Shown here piece by piece: positions 9,520 through 17,207 of a stretch of 46,553 nucleotides of DNA. The notes below the pieces were generated by a model that saw only the letters and a program-made list of their open reading frames with translations, was not told where the DNA came from and ran no database searches. Both the position numbers and the translations under genes were made by a program. This DNA is from Bacillota bacterium (lineage in GTDB: Bacteria; Bacillota; UBA4882; UBA8346): contig JAEXDA010000026.1 in NCBI GenBank assembly GCA_023401925.1, forward strand, positions 1 to 46,553, read 5' to 3'. The stretch's first letter is position 1. Each line of letters starts with the position of its first letter.

Positions 9520-10312
9520 ATCCTTTCGCCATTTGATCCAATTTGGCTTTCGTTATTTGTATTTGGTGATCGAGAACCCTTGCCATTTCCGCCAATAAAT
9601 CAATACCACTGGATTCTGCCTTCTCAACTTTATGTTTTAATTGATAAATAGAAGAATTCCGGATCTCGGATTTTTCTTTTTCAATAGCGAGTAACCTTTC
9701 CCTTATCTGGGCTATCTGTCTCTGTATCTTTGTTAGTTTGTCAATGGAAATGTCCAATTTTTCCAAACCGCTTACTTTTTTCCATTGTCTTAAAATACTT
9801 TGTAGACCGATTTCATCCCCGTCCTGATAAGCTTGGTTTGCTTTGGCCATTAATTCTTGAAAACAAACCCTTTCTTGTTCATTCACGGCCAAATCCGGAT
9901 GGATTCTCTTGGCGATTTGCCGATATAGTTTTTTTAAACTTTCAGTCGGCTTAAAGCGGGAAATCTTTTTGGGGTCCATCTCCCGCTGATTGCCGGAAGT
10001 TCTCTCGGATTCTTCCGCCTGAGCCTTTGCCTGTTCAGCTTTCATTCTTGCAGATTGATCATCAGGTCTTTGCCAAGCCTGAATCTGAGCAATCTCCGCC
10101 TCTAACCGATCAAGCTGGGAATAACGGGAGCCGATGGCGTTGATATAACGGGCTCTGAAATTCTGGATTTCACACCGAAATGTAGCCAGCTCCAACTCCG
10201 CCTGGGCTAATTGGCATTCCAGCCGGATTAAATCGGTTTTTTTTTGTTTCAATTCCCACGCTTCTTCGCACGTTTGCACGCACTCAATTTGATGGCCAAT
10301 TTCGCTGCTCAT
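9500..10312 (-). CDS. Coiled-coil protein with J-domain-like segment
   Basis: A 270-residue, highly charged protein. N-terminal residues 20-105 and C-terminal residues 185-262 are predicted coiled coil (heptad-like Leu/Glu/Lys patterns). In between, residues about 122-178 (SLKKLYRQIAKRIHPDLAV and following helix) match the DnaJ J-domain with the diagnostic HPD at 138-140. Such proteins stimulate DnaK-type Hsp70 ATPases. There is no Gly/Phe or zinc-finger region, so it is not DnaJ itself. The first 30 residues contain three of its cysteines. It overlaps the LRR gene that follows. An Hsp70-linked role is inferred from the HPD alone. Confidence 0.7.
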   Translation of the reverse strand: MSSEIGHQIECVQTCEEAWELKQKKTDLIRLECQLAQAELELATFRCEIQNFRARYINAIGSRYSQLDRLEAEIAQIQAWQRPDDQSARMKAEQAKAQAEESERTSGNQREMDPKKISRFKPTESLKKLYRQIAKRIHPDLAVNEQERVCFQELMAKANQAYQDGDEIGLQSILRQWKKVSGLEKLDISIDKLTKIQRQIAQIRERLLAIEKEKSEIRNSSIYQLKHKVEKAESSGIDLLAEMARVLDHQIQITKAKLDQMAKGYGKSVS

Positions 10313-10431
10313 TTTGATGCTCCTTAGAAAATCCGTTCCTTACAAGTCTACTGTTATATCAATAATATCGGTCGCTTCAAATCGAACTTTAATCATTTTT
10401 TATGGAAAAGCTTTTTTTGTTGAGCCTCATC

Positions 10432-10457
10432 AAAAAACCACCACAAAATGTGGTGGT
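10432..10457 (-). terminator. Rho-independent terminator after the EamA-like gene
   Basis: A perfect 9-bp stem, ACCACCACA / TGTGGTGGT with a 3-base loop, is followed on the minus strand by a run of six T. It lies about 95 bp after the stop of the EamA-like transporter and before the J-domain gene, and separates those units. Confidence 0.85.
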
Positions 10458-10551
10458 CCCTCAAATTATTTTAAATCATTCTAATGGTTTAAACCTCAAT
10501 ACCTTTGAAAATTTCTCCGGTACCAATTTTAGCTTCAATATTCCAAAAGTT

Positions 10552-11007
10552 TTACCGGTAATTAATACAAATAAAACCGGCTACACTCAAGGCGACTCCT
10601 ATTATATTAACAAAAGAGAGTTGTTCTTTGAAAAAAATTATTCCAATCGGTATTAATATTAAGGATACTGTCAGGTTGGACACCAGTGAACCAAGAGTTA
10701 TATCCCAGCCGGCCCGATAGGCTAAAAGAAATCCCATTTCCAATCCTATGATTGCAAATCCCAATAAGAAACTGGCCCAATTTAAATTTTTAAATGAATT
10801 TCCAAGGTTTTCCCCGTTTGAAAAGAAAGGCCACAAAATCAAAGAAATCAAGGCCGCCACGGAATAAGTCACAATCAATGAAAATAAAGGATTTGCTTTG
10901 GGAGCGATAGATTTTTGAAAAATATGATACAAAATATTGGCGATAATCGTTAAACTAATGGATAAATAATATAACAAACTCGATCCCCACTTTCTATTTA
11001 TTACCAT
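10552..11007 (-). CDS. EamA/DMT-family small membrane transporter
   Basis: A 151-residue hydrophobic protein with about five membrane helices. The last part (LGSLVSNLTVSLILIPIGIIFFKEQLSFVNIIGVALSVAGFI) has the typical EamA/drug-metabolite-transporter pattern, in which FKEQL precedes the last helix. It is half the size of ordinary two-repeat DMT carriers, so it probably dimerises as single-domain EamA proteins and EmrE do. The substrate is unknown. The start is uncertain: the first ATG (11007) has no good ribosome site, whereas a TTG ten codons downstream (10977) has GTGGGG before it. The gene stands alone, with its own terminator. Confidence 0.75.
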   Translation of the reverse strand: MVINRKWGSSLLYYLSISLTIIANILYHIFQKSIAPKANPLFSLIVTYSVAALISLILWPFFSNGENLGNSFKNLNWASFLLGFAIIGLEMGFLLAYRAGWDITLGSLVSNLTVSLILIPIGIIFFKEQLSFVNIIGVALSVAGFICINYR

Positions 11008-11085
11008 ACTACCATGTTTTTTTGAAAAAAGGTATCGATTTTGTTTCGGGAAACTTCATTTTCCTACAAACCAACATCGATTTGC

Positions 11086-11510
11086 ATAGCTGAAAAAAAT
11101 CTATTCCCAAAAAAAATCATTTTCCATCAATAAAAAATTTTTTCTTCTCATAAATAATTTTTTATTGATGGAAATAATTCAACGAGTCGTTCATGAAATC
11201 ATCTGAACGACAGAAAAAATTATTTTTACCCTCCGGCGGATCTTTTGAACCATAAAAACAATTCTTTTTTCCATCCAAAGGGTCCGGTGAGTCCCAAAAA
11301 AAATTTTTTTATCAGCGGATCGATTAATTTTATCCCGGAAACGATTTTTTCTGCCACTCGATCCATCCCGCGAGCGCCAAAAAAAATTATTTCTGTCGTT
11401 CAAGTAATTTTTTCTGCCAATAAGAAATTATTTCTGCCAAAAAAACATTTTTTTCACTTCAGTAATATTTTTCTTCGGTAAAGAAGTTATTTATCTTCCA
11501 GAAAATATTG
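11086..11510. repeat. Gene-free array of regularly spaced A/T tracts
   Basis: The stretch 11008-11700 holds no credible gene. In it about fifteen tracts of 6-15 A/T bases, often A-run followed by T-run, have centres near 11114, 11138, 11159, 11220, 11262, 11303, 11327, 11347, 11386, 11410, 11428, 11447, 11469, 11488 and 11505. Most intervals are 17-24 bp or about twice that (39-42), that is, close to two or four helical turns. Short words recur between tracts (TTTCTGCCA three times, GAACGAC three times in either orientation). Phased A-tracts are known to bend DNA. A short open frame on each strand only reflects the periodicity (NNFF, KIFF, KIIF every 13-15 codons). Function unknown. Confidence 0.6.
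11121..11174. repeat. Perfect 19-bp inverted repeat
   Basis: Left arm 11121-11139 (starts TTTCCATCAAT) and right arm 11156-11174 (ends ATTGATGGAAA) are exact reverse complements, separated by 16 bases. The A/T centre of each arm is also one of the tracts of the array described here. Neither side has a classical terminator tail. It could form a hairpin or cruciform, or bind a dimeric protein at two sites. Confidence 0.8.
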
Positions 11511-11568
11511 ATTACAGGGAGAAGACCATTGTTTTATCTAAATAAATTTTTCGCCACTTTTTGGATAG

Positions 11569-11605
11569 CCTACCCCCCTCTTAATAGAAAAAAGAGGGGG
11601 GCAGG
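11569..11605. repeat. GC-rich hairpin between the A/T array and the oxidoreductase gene
   Basis: CCCCCCTCTT (11573-11582) pairs exactly with AAGAGGGGGG (11592-11601), nine-base loop, and the stem extends by three more pairs after one mismatch. No T-run follows on either strand, so it is not a standard terminator, but it lies 100 bp after the stop of the leftward oxidoreductase gene and may stabilise or end that transcript. Confidence 0.55.
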
Positions 11606-11700
11606 ATTAAAAAAAACTCAGGAGTGGGCTTTCCATCCAATGCTTTTATATCTGGGAGATCTACTGCTTGGAATCTGCAAATCAAGTGCCGGCCCAATGA

Positions 11701-12750
11701 TTAATGCACCGTATGTTGCGGCACCTTATCCACCTTAATCACTTCTTGTTCGGTTATCGATTGTAAGATAGCATAAACCGTACGCAAATCACCAATTTCC
11801 ATATCCGGAGTTACGCTAATCTTTTCCTCTCCCATTAAAGATTTGTGAAAATTGAGCAATTCATTATAATAACCTCTCATGGGCCGGAATCCAATCATTT
11901 CATGCCCGCCGTCGTTATGAAAAACATTAATGACCCCGCACTGGTTGTCCTCCATGTATATCATTCCTTGGGTACCGAAGATTCGTAGCCCAATCATCGG
12001 TTTTTGTATTTCCCGGCCCGCCGAATAATAAGCAAACTCACCGATTACTCCATTGATAAAATGAAGATTGACCGTTACAGCCGCATAAGGGCTGAAATCG
12101 TCTTTTTGTGGAGCTCCAAAGGCTTGCAAATACTGGATTCCTCCAAAAACATGGCGGAGCCCAGACAACGGATGAATAGCTGCATCCACTAAATCGCCCC
12201 CCGGATACGCCGGGTGTTGTCGCCACTCCTTGGCTGAAAAAGTATCCTTGGTCATGGCGCACGGGAAACAATTGGTATTTTGATAAACAAAATAAACGAT
12301 CTCGCCAATTTTCTTCTGTCGAATCAAATCCCTCAAAATATTAAATTCTTCACTATAGCGGTAATTTTCAGCTATCATCATCGGAATCCCATAATGTGCG
12401 GGTAATGCCTGGGTCGCTTGGGCTTGATCAAGCGTGGCTCCCATCGGTTTTTCTAAAATAATTGCTTTACCCGACTGGGCAACGATCTCGGCCACAGGAT
12501 GATTTTTAATAATCGGCACCATGATATCAATGGCTTGCAAATCTTTACGATCAATCATAGCCTGAAAATCGCCATAAACATCGCGTTGAGGATCTAATCC
12601 CAAGCTACTGGCCCAACTTTCTGCTCTCTGACGATCCACGTCACACAATGCCCTGATTTCATAACGATCTGACAATTCCTGATAAGCCGGATAATGCAGC
12701 CTTTCCCAGGCAAGTCCGGTTCCAACGACTCCTACTTTAATCTTTTCCAT
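11701..12750 (-). CDS. Gfo/Idh/MocA-family NAD(P)-dependent oxidoreductase
   Basis: A 349-residue sugar/inositol-type dehydrogenase. Residues 1-120 form the Rossmann domain: VGVVGTGLAWERLHYPAY near residue 6, and the EKPMG motif near residue 100, whose lysine is the family's catalytic residue. Residues 125-340 form the alpha/beta dimerisation domain, with GGDLVDAAIHPLSGLRHVFGG near residue 188 carrying the usual D..H active-site pattern. GGGGG precedes the ATG. The substrate is unknown; no sugar transporter or second dehydrogenase is adjacent. It lies 110 bp after the His-rich repeat gene and could share its transcript. Confidence 0.88.
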   Translation of the reverse strand: MEKIKVGVVGTGLAWERLHYPAYQELSDRYEIRALCDVDRQRAESWASSLGLDPQRDVYGDFQAMIDRKDLQAIDIMVPIIKNHPVAEIVAQSGKAIILEKPMGATLDQAQATQALPAHYGIPMMIAENYRYSEEFNILRDLIRQKKIGEIVYFVYQNTNCFPCAMTKDTFSAKEWRQHPAYPGGDLVDAAIHPLSGLRHVFGGIQYLQAFGAPQKDDFSPYAAVTVNLHFINGVIGEFAYYSAGREIQKPMIGLRIFGTQGMIYMEDNQCGVINVFHNDGGHEMIGFRPMRGYYNELLNFHKSLMGEEKISVTPDMEIGDLRTVYAILQSITEQEVIKVDKVPQHTVH

Positions 12751-12859
12751 ATAAAAATCCCCCTTTTCACTCGTTAATTTTTCCCGAAAAAGGAGGATTC
12801 ATAATGTCTTAATTTTTATAAAAACCCATCATTTAACACAGAGGTAATGATCCCGTAAA

Positions 12860-13336
12860 TTATTTATCGTTCCGCATCAAAAATTTTAAAAACCTGCTTT
12901 TCTCGGAATTTGAGTCTGCAATATATAAACTAATCCTGCTATGTACATAACGGTAATGTGGCCTTGAATGTTCATTCCGATGATATGGCCCCGGACCCGG
13001 ATGTTCATTGGGATGGTGTGATCTTGAATCGAAGTGTCCTTCATGATGATGGAGCCTTGAACATGGATATTTATCACGATGATGCGGTCTTGAACCTAGT
13101 CGTTCTTCATGAAAATGAGGCCTTGGACCTAAATTTCCTTCATGATGGCACGGTCTTGAATCTGGATGTTTTTCATGATGTTGCCTTTCTGGCCTTGGAT
13201 GTTGATCTCGAGGCCGAATTAACCATGGGAATAACGCCGAATAAGAAGGGTGTGAATGCTTTTGGGTATGTTGAAAGGATTTTGAACCAGGATGATGAAT
13301 CCCGTTATCATCCGGGGATTTTATTTTATTATTCAT
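12860..13336 (-). CDS. His/Pro-rich tandem-repeat protein
   Basis: A 158-residue hydrophilic basic protein. Residues about 50-135 consist of about seven imperfect 11-residue units of the type HHEGHxDSRP (33-bp DNA units, one of 36 bp), very rich in His, Pro, Arg and Glu. The ends are non-repetitive; there is no signal peptide or membrane segment. The minus strand is chosen because GGAAAGGGG lies 12 bases before the ATG and its neighbours are co-oriented, but the opposite strand is also open across the repeats. His-rich repeats suggest metal binding or a spore-coat-like structural role; both are guesses. No family was recognised. Confidence 0.55.
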   Translation of the reverse strand: MNNKIKSPDDNGIHHPGSKSFQHTQKHSHPSYSALFPWLIRPRDQHPRPERQHHEKHPDSRPCHHEGNLGPRPHFHEERLGSRPHHRDKYPCSRLHHHEGHFDSRSHHPNEHPGPGPYHRNEHSRPHYRYVHSRISLYIADSNSEKSRFLKFLMRNDK

Positions 13337-13449
13337 GGTTCATGATTACCCCTTTCCAATAGAATTCAATTAATATTTCGGCTGAATGTTAAAAAAACTT
13401 GAGATTCTATTTTCAATAATGGTTGATCTTATCGTTGATCATAGGGATC

Positions 13450-13473
13450 AAAAAAACCAGCCCTAGGCTGGTT
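13450..13473 (-). terminator. Rho-independent terminator after tRNA-Ser
   Basis: A perfect 8-bp stem AACCAGCC / GGCTGGTT with a 3-base loop is followed on the minus strand by a T-run of about seven. It sits 12 bp beyond the 3' end of tRNA-Ser(GGA) and ends the tRNA transcript. Confidence 0.9.
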
Positions 13474-13485
13474 GTAATGTTTGAA

Positions 13486-13573
13486 TGGCGGAGAGATAGG
13501 GATTCGAACCCTAGAGGCTGTTACACCTACACGCGCTCCAGGCGTGCGCCTTCGACCACTCGGCCATCTCTCC
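13486..13573 (-). tRNA. tRNA-Ser (anticodon GGA)
   Basis: An 88-base class II tRNA including encoded CCA. The acceptor GGAGAGA pairs with TCTCTCC; the anticodon loop CTGGAGC gives GGA; there is a long variable arm; and the T-arm carries GGTTCGAATCC. It reads UCC/UCU serine codons. It lies leftward between tRNA-Ser(CGA) and a terminator. Confidence 0.96.
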
Positions 13574-13641
13574 AATAAATTAAAACTAAATTTTAAAAAA
13601 AATTTTTATAGAATGATAACGATAATTCACTAATATCAAAA

Positions 13642-13731
13642 TGGCGGAGAGAGCGAGATTCGAACTCGCGAGGGACGTGAATCCCTACCCGCTTTCGAGG
13701 CGGGCGCCTTCAACCGCTCAGCCATCTCTCC
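13642..13731 (-). tRNA. tRNA-Ser (anticodon CGA)
   Basis: A 90-base class II tRNA including encoded CCA. The acceptor GGAGAGA pairs with TCTCTCC; the stem CCCGC / GCGGG encloses loop CTCGAAA, giving anticodon CGA for UCG codons; it has a long variable arm and a standard T-loop. Its acceptor matches that of the neighbouring serine tRNA, which suggests tandem duplication followed by anticodon divergence. It lies 26 bp downstream of tadA on the same strand. Confidence 0.96.
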
Positions 13732-13756
13732 GGATCGAGCGCTCTCCTATCAATAA

Positions 13757-14236
13757 TTATCTTCGGCGTTCCCGAAAGAACTCCTTTAATATATTACCAC
13801 ATTCCGTAGCCAAAACACCAGAGGTGATTTCCACTTTATGATTGAATCGCTCATCTTGAACGATATTCATCAATGTTCCGGCTGAACCAGCTTTCGGATC
13901 CTTGGCACCGTATACAAGACGACCAATTCTGGCCATTACCATCGCTCCGGCGCACATTGGACAAGGTTCCAAGGTAGTGTATAGTGTGACCCCGCTTAAC
14001 CGCCATCCTTGTCTCAACTGGGCCGCAGTTCTTAATGCCAATATTTCAGCATGAGCTGTGGGATCACCCGTTGTTTCTTTAAGATTATGGGCTCGCGCAA
14101 TAATCTTTTCTTCATAAACAATGACGGCGCCGATAGGAACTTCACCAATCCGGGCTGCCTTATCGGCTTCGGCAAGCGCCTCGCCCATAAACTCTCGATC
14201 GGCTTCATTTTGTTCCACGAATGAATCCTCAGTCAT
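13757..14236 (-). CDS. tadA: tRNA-specific adenosine deaminase TadA
   Basis: Deaminates A34 to inosine in the wobble position of tRNA-Arg(ACG). The zinc-dependent deaminase motifs are intact: H62-A-E64 in AHAEILALR (zinc ligand and proton-shuttle Glu) and P91-C-P-M-C95 in TLEPCPMCAGAM. GEVPIGAVIV near residue 31 and the C-terminal LKEFFRERR match the family. The length of 159 is normal, and about 20 residues before EALAEA is the usual N-terminal span, so the first ATG is kept despite a weak ribosome site. It precedes the two serine tRNA genes. Confidence 0.96.
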   Translation of the reverse strand: MTEDSFVEQNEADREFMGEALAEADKAARIGEVPIGAVIVYEEKIIARAHNLKETTGDPTAHAEILALRTAAQLRQGWRLSGVTLYTTLEPCPMCAGAMVMARIGRLVYGAKDPKAGSAGTLMNIVQDERFNHKVEITSGVLATECGNILKEFFRERRR

Positions 14237-14329
14237 AACGACACCATGAATATATTAACACAGAATACCAGTACTATGCAAGTAAACATTTTTAGAAATT
14301 GCTAACATCCTTACCATTTTCAACTTCAC

Positions 14330-16258
14330 CTAAACATCCAAATTCCTGACTTCTTTGGCATGAGACAGGATATACTCTTTACGGGGCTCAACCTTATCAC
14401 CCATCAACATCGAAAATGTTTCGTCCGCCACAATTGCATCTTCCAGAGTAACTCTTAAAACGGTTCTCTTATCGGGATTCATAGTGGTTTCCCACAATTG
14501 TTCGGCGTTCATCTCCCCTAATCCTTTATAACGCTGAACCGTGATTCCCTGACGACCGATTTTAGCCAGTAAAGTTTCCAATTCCTTATCGGAATAAGCA
14601 TAATATTCATTTTTATTCTGTTTGACTTGATATAAGGGTGGTTGAGCAATATACACATAACCATTTTCCACCAAAGGCCTCATAAAACGATAAAAAAATG
14701 TTAAAAGCAGAGTCCGGATATGGGCGCCGTCAACATCAGCATCCGTCATGGTAATGATCTTATGATAACGAAGTTTCGTCTCATCAAAGTCATCACCAAA
14801 ACCAGTCCCTAGTGCGGTGATCATCGCTTTGATTTCTTCGTTGGTTAAAACCCTATCTAAACTAGCTTTCTCGACGTTAAGGATTTTTCCCCGCAGGGGT
14901 AAAATCGCTTGGAAACGGCGATCTCTTCCTTGTTTGGCTGAGCCACCCGCCGAATCGCCCTCTACCAAATATAACTCAGAAATCTCGGCTTCTTTGGTAG
15001 AACAATCCGCCAACTTTCCCGGTAAGGATCCAACTTCCAGAGCACTTTTTCTGCGGGTCAACTCTTTAGCTTTTCGGGCTGCATCCCTGGCTTTGGATGC
15101 CAATAAGCATTTCTCGATGATTTTTTTACCGGCCGTCGGGTTTTCTTCCAAAAATTCCGCCAACCCATCATTCAAAACAGTCTCAACCAAACCTCGCATT
15201 TCACTATTCCCCAATTTGGTTTTCGTCTGTCCTTCAAATTGAGGGTATCTAAGTTTTACGCTGATAACTGCCGTGAGTCCCTCCCGGACATCATCACCGG
15301 ATAAACTTGAATCATTTTCTTTGATCAAATTGGCTTTTCGGGCATAATCATTCAAAGTACGAGTTAACGCTGAGCGAAAACCCGATAAATGAGTACCCCC
15401 TTCATGGGTATTGATATTGTTAGCAAACGAAAAGACGTTTTCCACATAACTGTCATTATATTGAATCGCTACTTCAACTTCGGTGTCTTCAACTTTCTTA
15501 TAGATATAAATAATTTCTTTGTGAATCGGGTCTTTGGTTTTATTCAGGTGCTCGATAAATGAGGTGATTCCGCCATCATAATGATAAACCACTTCTTTAC
15601 TGGCTTTTTCATCCCGTAAAATAATTTTAATCCCTCGGTTAAGGAAAGCTAACTCCCGGAAACGGTGGGTCAAATAATCAAAACTAAATTCCACACTTTC
15701 AAAAATTTCGGGATCGGCCTTAAACTTCACAATGGTTCCGCTTCCTTCAGCCTTACCGATCACTTTAACCGGTTCATCGGGTTTACCTCTATGATAGCAC
15801 TGATAATAGAGGCTACCGTCTTTTTTCACCCATACTTCCAAAATTTCTGAAAGAGCATTGACTACGGAAATACCAACTCCATGAAGACCGCCGGATACTT
15901 TATAACCATCCCCGCCGAATTTTCCGCCGGCATGCAAAATGGTCAAGACAACTTCCAAAGCTGATTTTTTAGCCTGTGCTTGAATATCGACCGGAATACC
16001 GCGGCCATTATCATCAACAGTTAGTGAACCATCTTCGTTTAAAGTAACGATAATACGGTCGCAATAACCGGCTAAAGCTTCATCAATGCTGTTGTCAACA
16101 ACTTCATATACCAAATGGTGAAGTCCTTTTATACAGGTACTGCCAATGTACATGCTTGGACGCTTTCGGACCGCTTCCAAACCTTCCAATACTTGAATTT
16201 GACTGGCATTATAATCGGAAGAACCGTTTGTCTTTTTATTTTGCTGCTCTTGGTCCAT
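14330..16258 (-). CDS. gyrB: DNA gyrase subunit B
   Basis: ATPase subunit of the type II topoisomerase that introduces negative supercoils. Seen: VRKRPSMYIGST, the Bergerat-fold VVDNSIDEALAG and DDNGRGIPV, GGLHGVGISVVNAL, the TOPRIM motifs LVEGDSAGGSAKQGRDRRFQ and MTDADVDGAHIRTLLLTF, and the C-terminal QRYKGLGEMNAEQLWETTM. The 642-residue length is that of Gram-positive GyrB, lacking the insertion found in proteobacteria. The start codon overlaps the remB stop by one base (TAATG). gyrA is not next to it; tadA follows downstream. Confidence 0.98.
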   Translation of the reverse strand: MDQEQQNKKTNGSSDYNASQIQVLEGLEAVRKRPSMYIGSTCIKGLHHLVYEVVDNSIDEALAGYCDRIIVTLNEDGSLTVDDNGRGIPVDIQAQAKKSALEVVLTILHAGGKFGGDGYKVSGGLHGVGISVVNALSEILEVWVKKDGSLYYQCYHRGKPDEPVKVIGKAEGSGTIVKFKADPEIFESVEFSFDYLTHRFRELAFLNRGIKIILRDEKASKEVVYHYDGGITSFIEHLNKTKDPIHKEIIYIYKKVEDTEVEVAIQYNDSYVENVFSFANNINTHEGGTHLSGFRSALTRTLNDYARKANLIKENDSSLSGDDVREGLTAVISVKLRYPQFEGQTKTKLGNSEMRGLVETVLNDGLAEFLEENPTAGKKIIEKCLLASKARDAARKAKELTRRKSALEVGSLPGKLADCSTKEAEISELYLVEGDSAGGSAKQGRDRRFQAILPLRGKILNVEKASLDRVLTNEEIKAMITALGTGFGDDFDETKLRYHKIITMTDADVDGAHIRTLLLTFFYRFMRPLVENGYVYIAQPPLYQVKQNKNEYYAYSDKELETLLAKIGRQGITVQRYKGLGEMNAEQLWETTMNPDKRTVLRVTLEDAIVADETFSMLMGDKVEPRKEYILSHAKEVRNLDV

Positions 16259-16533
16259 TAAGAAACCCCTTCCAGAGAAAAGTTTGCTTCTAATTCATCG
16301 ATATATTTGGCTCGTTTTTTCAGAGTTTGAGACGATATCGGTGATAAATAAACATTTTTATCCGTAATAACAATGGAAGTAAATTCCTCACTAATTTTTT
16401 TAACTAAACCTTCTTCATGGGCGACTCGCAGAAACTCTCTGGTGCTACTGGCTCCCATTGAATTTTCCGCACTAATGATCGCCACAATTGACTTAGAATC
16501 AATCAAAATATCTTCGCCGAGATGGACAAACAT
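16258..16533 (-). CDS. remB: Extracellular matrix regulator RemB (DUF370)
   Basis: A 91-residue DUF370 protein beginning MFVHLGEDILIDSKSIVAII, which matches the RemB/YaaB family found between recF and gyrB in Bacilli and Clostridia. The family relates to RemA, a DNA-binding regulator of biofilm matrix genes. The C-terminal half (about residues 48-80) is Lys/Ser-rich and hydrophilic. A GGAGGAAAAA site precedes the ATG, and its stop overlaps the gyrB start. The regulatory role is inferred from family knowledge. Confidence 0.88.
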   Translation of the reverse strand: MFVHLGEDILIDSKSIVAIISAENSMGASSTREFLRVAHEEGLVKKISEEFTSIVITDKNVYLSPISSQTLKKRAKYIDELEANFSLEGVS

Positions 16534-16550
16534 TTTTTCCTCCTCAACAC

Positions 16551-17207
16551 CTATTTAAGTTTTTTTATTTTTAAGTGACTTAATCCTTCAAGTTCACCTG
16601 GATTACCAGTGTTTTGCTCCGGATGATGATTTTTTTGGTAAGAAATATAATCCCGGATTTCTTGATGAACCTTATTTTCACAACAGGGACAATAATCAAA
16701 CTGAGAATCAATGACCACTCCACAGGATAAGCATTTTTTTCCGCCTTCCGCTACTTGCTTTTTCCTGACAAGGTAGGATTTTTGCATTAACTTTTCAAAT
16801 CGCGCCGCCAAATCCGGATCTTCAATCGTGCTTTTACACGTTTCAATTGTGGACAAATCCGATGATTCCAAATAAAAATCATTGATGGAAAGATCCGGAT
16901 GGGATAAAGATCGTTTAATCGAGCCAATCTTGACTTTAATGCCCTTTAATACCCCTTTTCCAATATAACCCCGGTACTTTTCCAAGAAACTTGGTACCAT
17001 AAACAGTATTTGCTGAGCTAAGGCAGGAACATCGGTTTGTAAATATAAATATCCATCCCGGAAACGCACAGCCTCGACTTTTTTGGCAATTTCCGCTCCG
17101 GCTACTTTAGGCCAGTAGTATACGGATAATTCTCCTTTCAGTCTCGACCATCCGCCGTTCTTATAAAAAAATTTTTCAATTATTGAACCAAAAGCACTAC
17201 TAGCCAC
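16551..17207 (-). CDS. DUF721 (DciA-like) protein with C-terminal zinc ribbon
   Basis: About 218 residues. The N-terminal part (to about residue 100: SIIEKFFYK, LSVYYWPKVAGAEIAKKVEAVRFRDGYLYLQTDVPALAQQI) is a DUF721/DciA-like domain; DciA proteins help load the replicative helicase. Two CxxC pairs near the C terminus (CLSCG and CPCC) form a probable zinc ribbon. A GTG start at 17207 is chosen: GGAGGGG lies nine bases upstream and the overlap with the recF stop is only 8 bp; an upstream ATG at 17255 would overlap recF by 56 bp. The placement among dnaN, recF and gyrB suits a replication role. Confidence 0.75.
   Translation of the reverse strand: MASSAFGSIIEKFFYKNGGWSRLKGELSVYYWPKVAGAEIAKKVEAVRFRDGYLYLQTDVPALAQQILFMVPSFLEKYRGYIGKGVLKGIKVKIGSIKRSLSHPDLSINDFYLESSDLSTIETCKSTIEDPDLAARFEKLMQKSYLVRKKQVAEGGKKCLSCGVVIDSQFDYCPCCENKVHQEIRDYISYQKNHHPEQNTGNPGELEGLSHLKIKKLK

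Noticed and set aside
11191..11481. Short open frames on both strands in the A/T-tract block
   Set aside because: Codons are Lys/Phe/Asn/Ile only where the A/T tracts fall, there are no ribosome sites, and the periodicity explains the frames.
11616..11628. Tiny ACTC/GAGT hairpin with eight T (minus strand) as terminator of the oxidoreductase gene
   Set aside because: The stem is only four base pairs with almost no loop; too weak to call.
12958..13362. Plus-strand open frame across the 33-bp repeats (repeating H-D-D and L-N-L)
   Set aside because: It has no ribosome-binding site and opposes all neighbours; it is open only because the repeat unit lacks stops in both directions. The minus frame was preferred, with reservation.
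13337..13485. Small SRP RNA near tadA, as in Bacillus
   Set aside because: No SRP Alu/helix 8 motif is visible; only the tRNA terminator is present.
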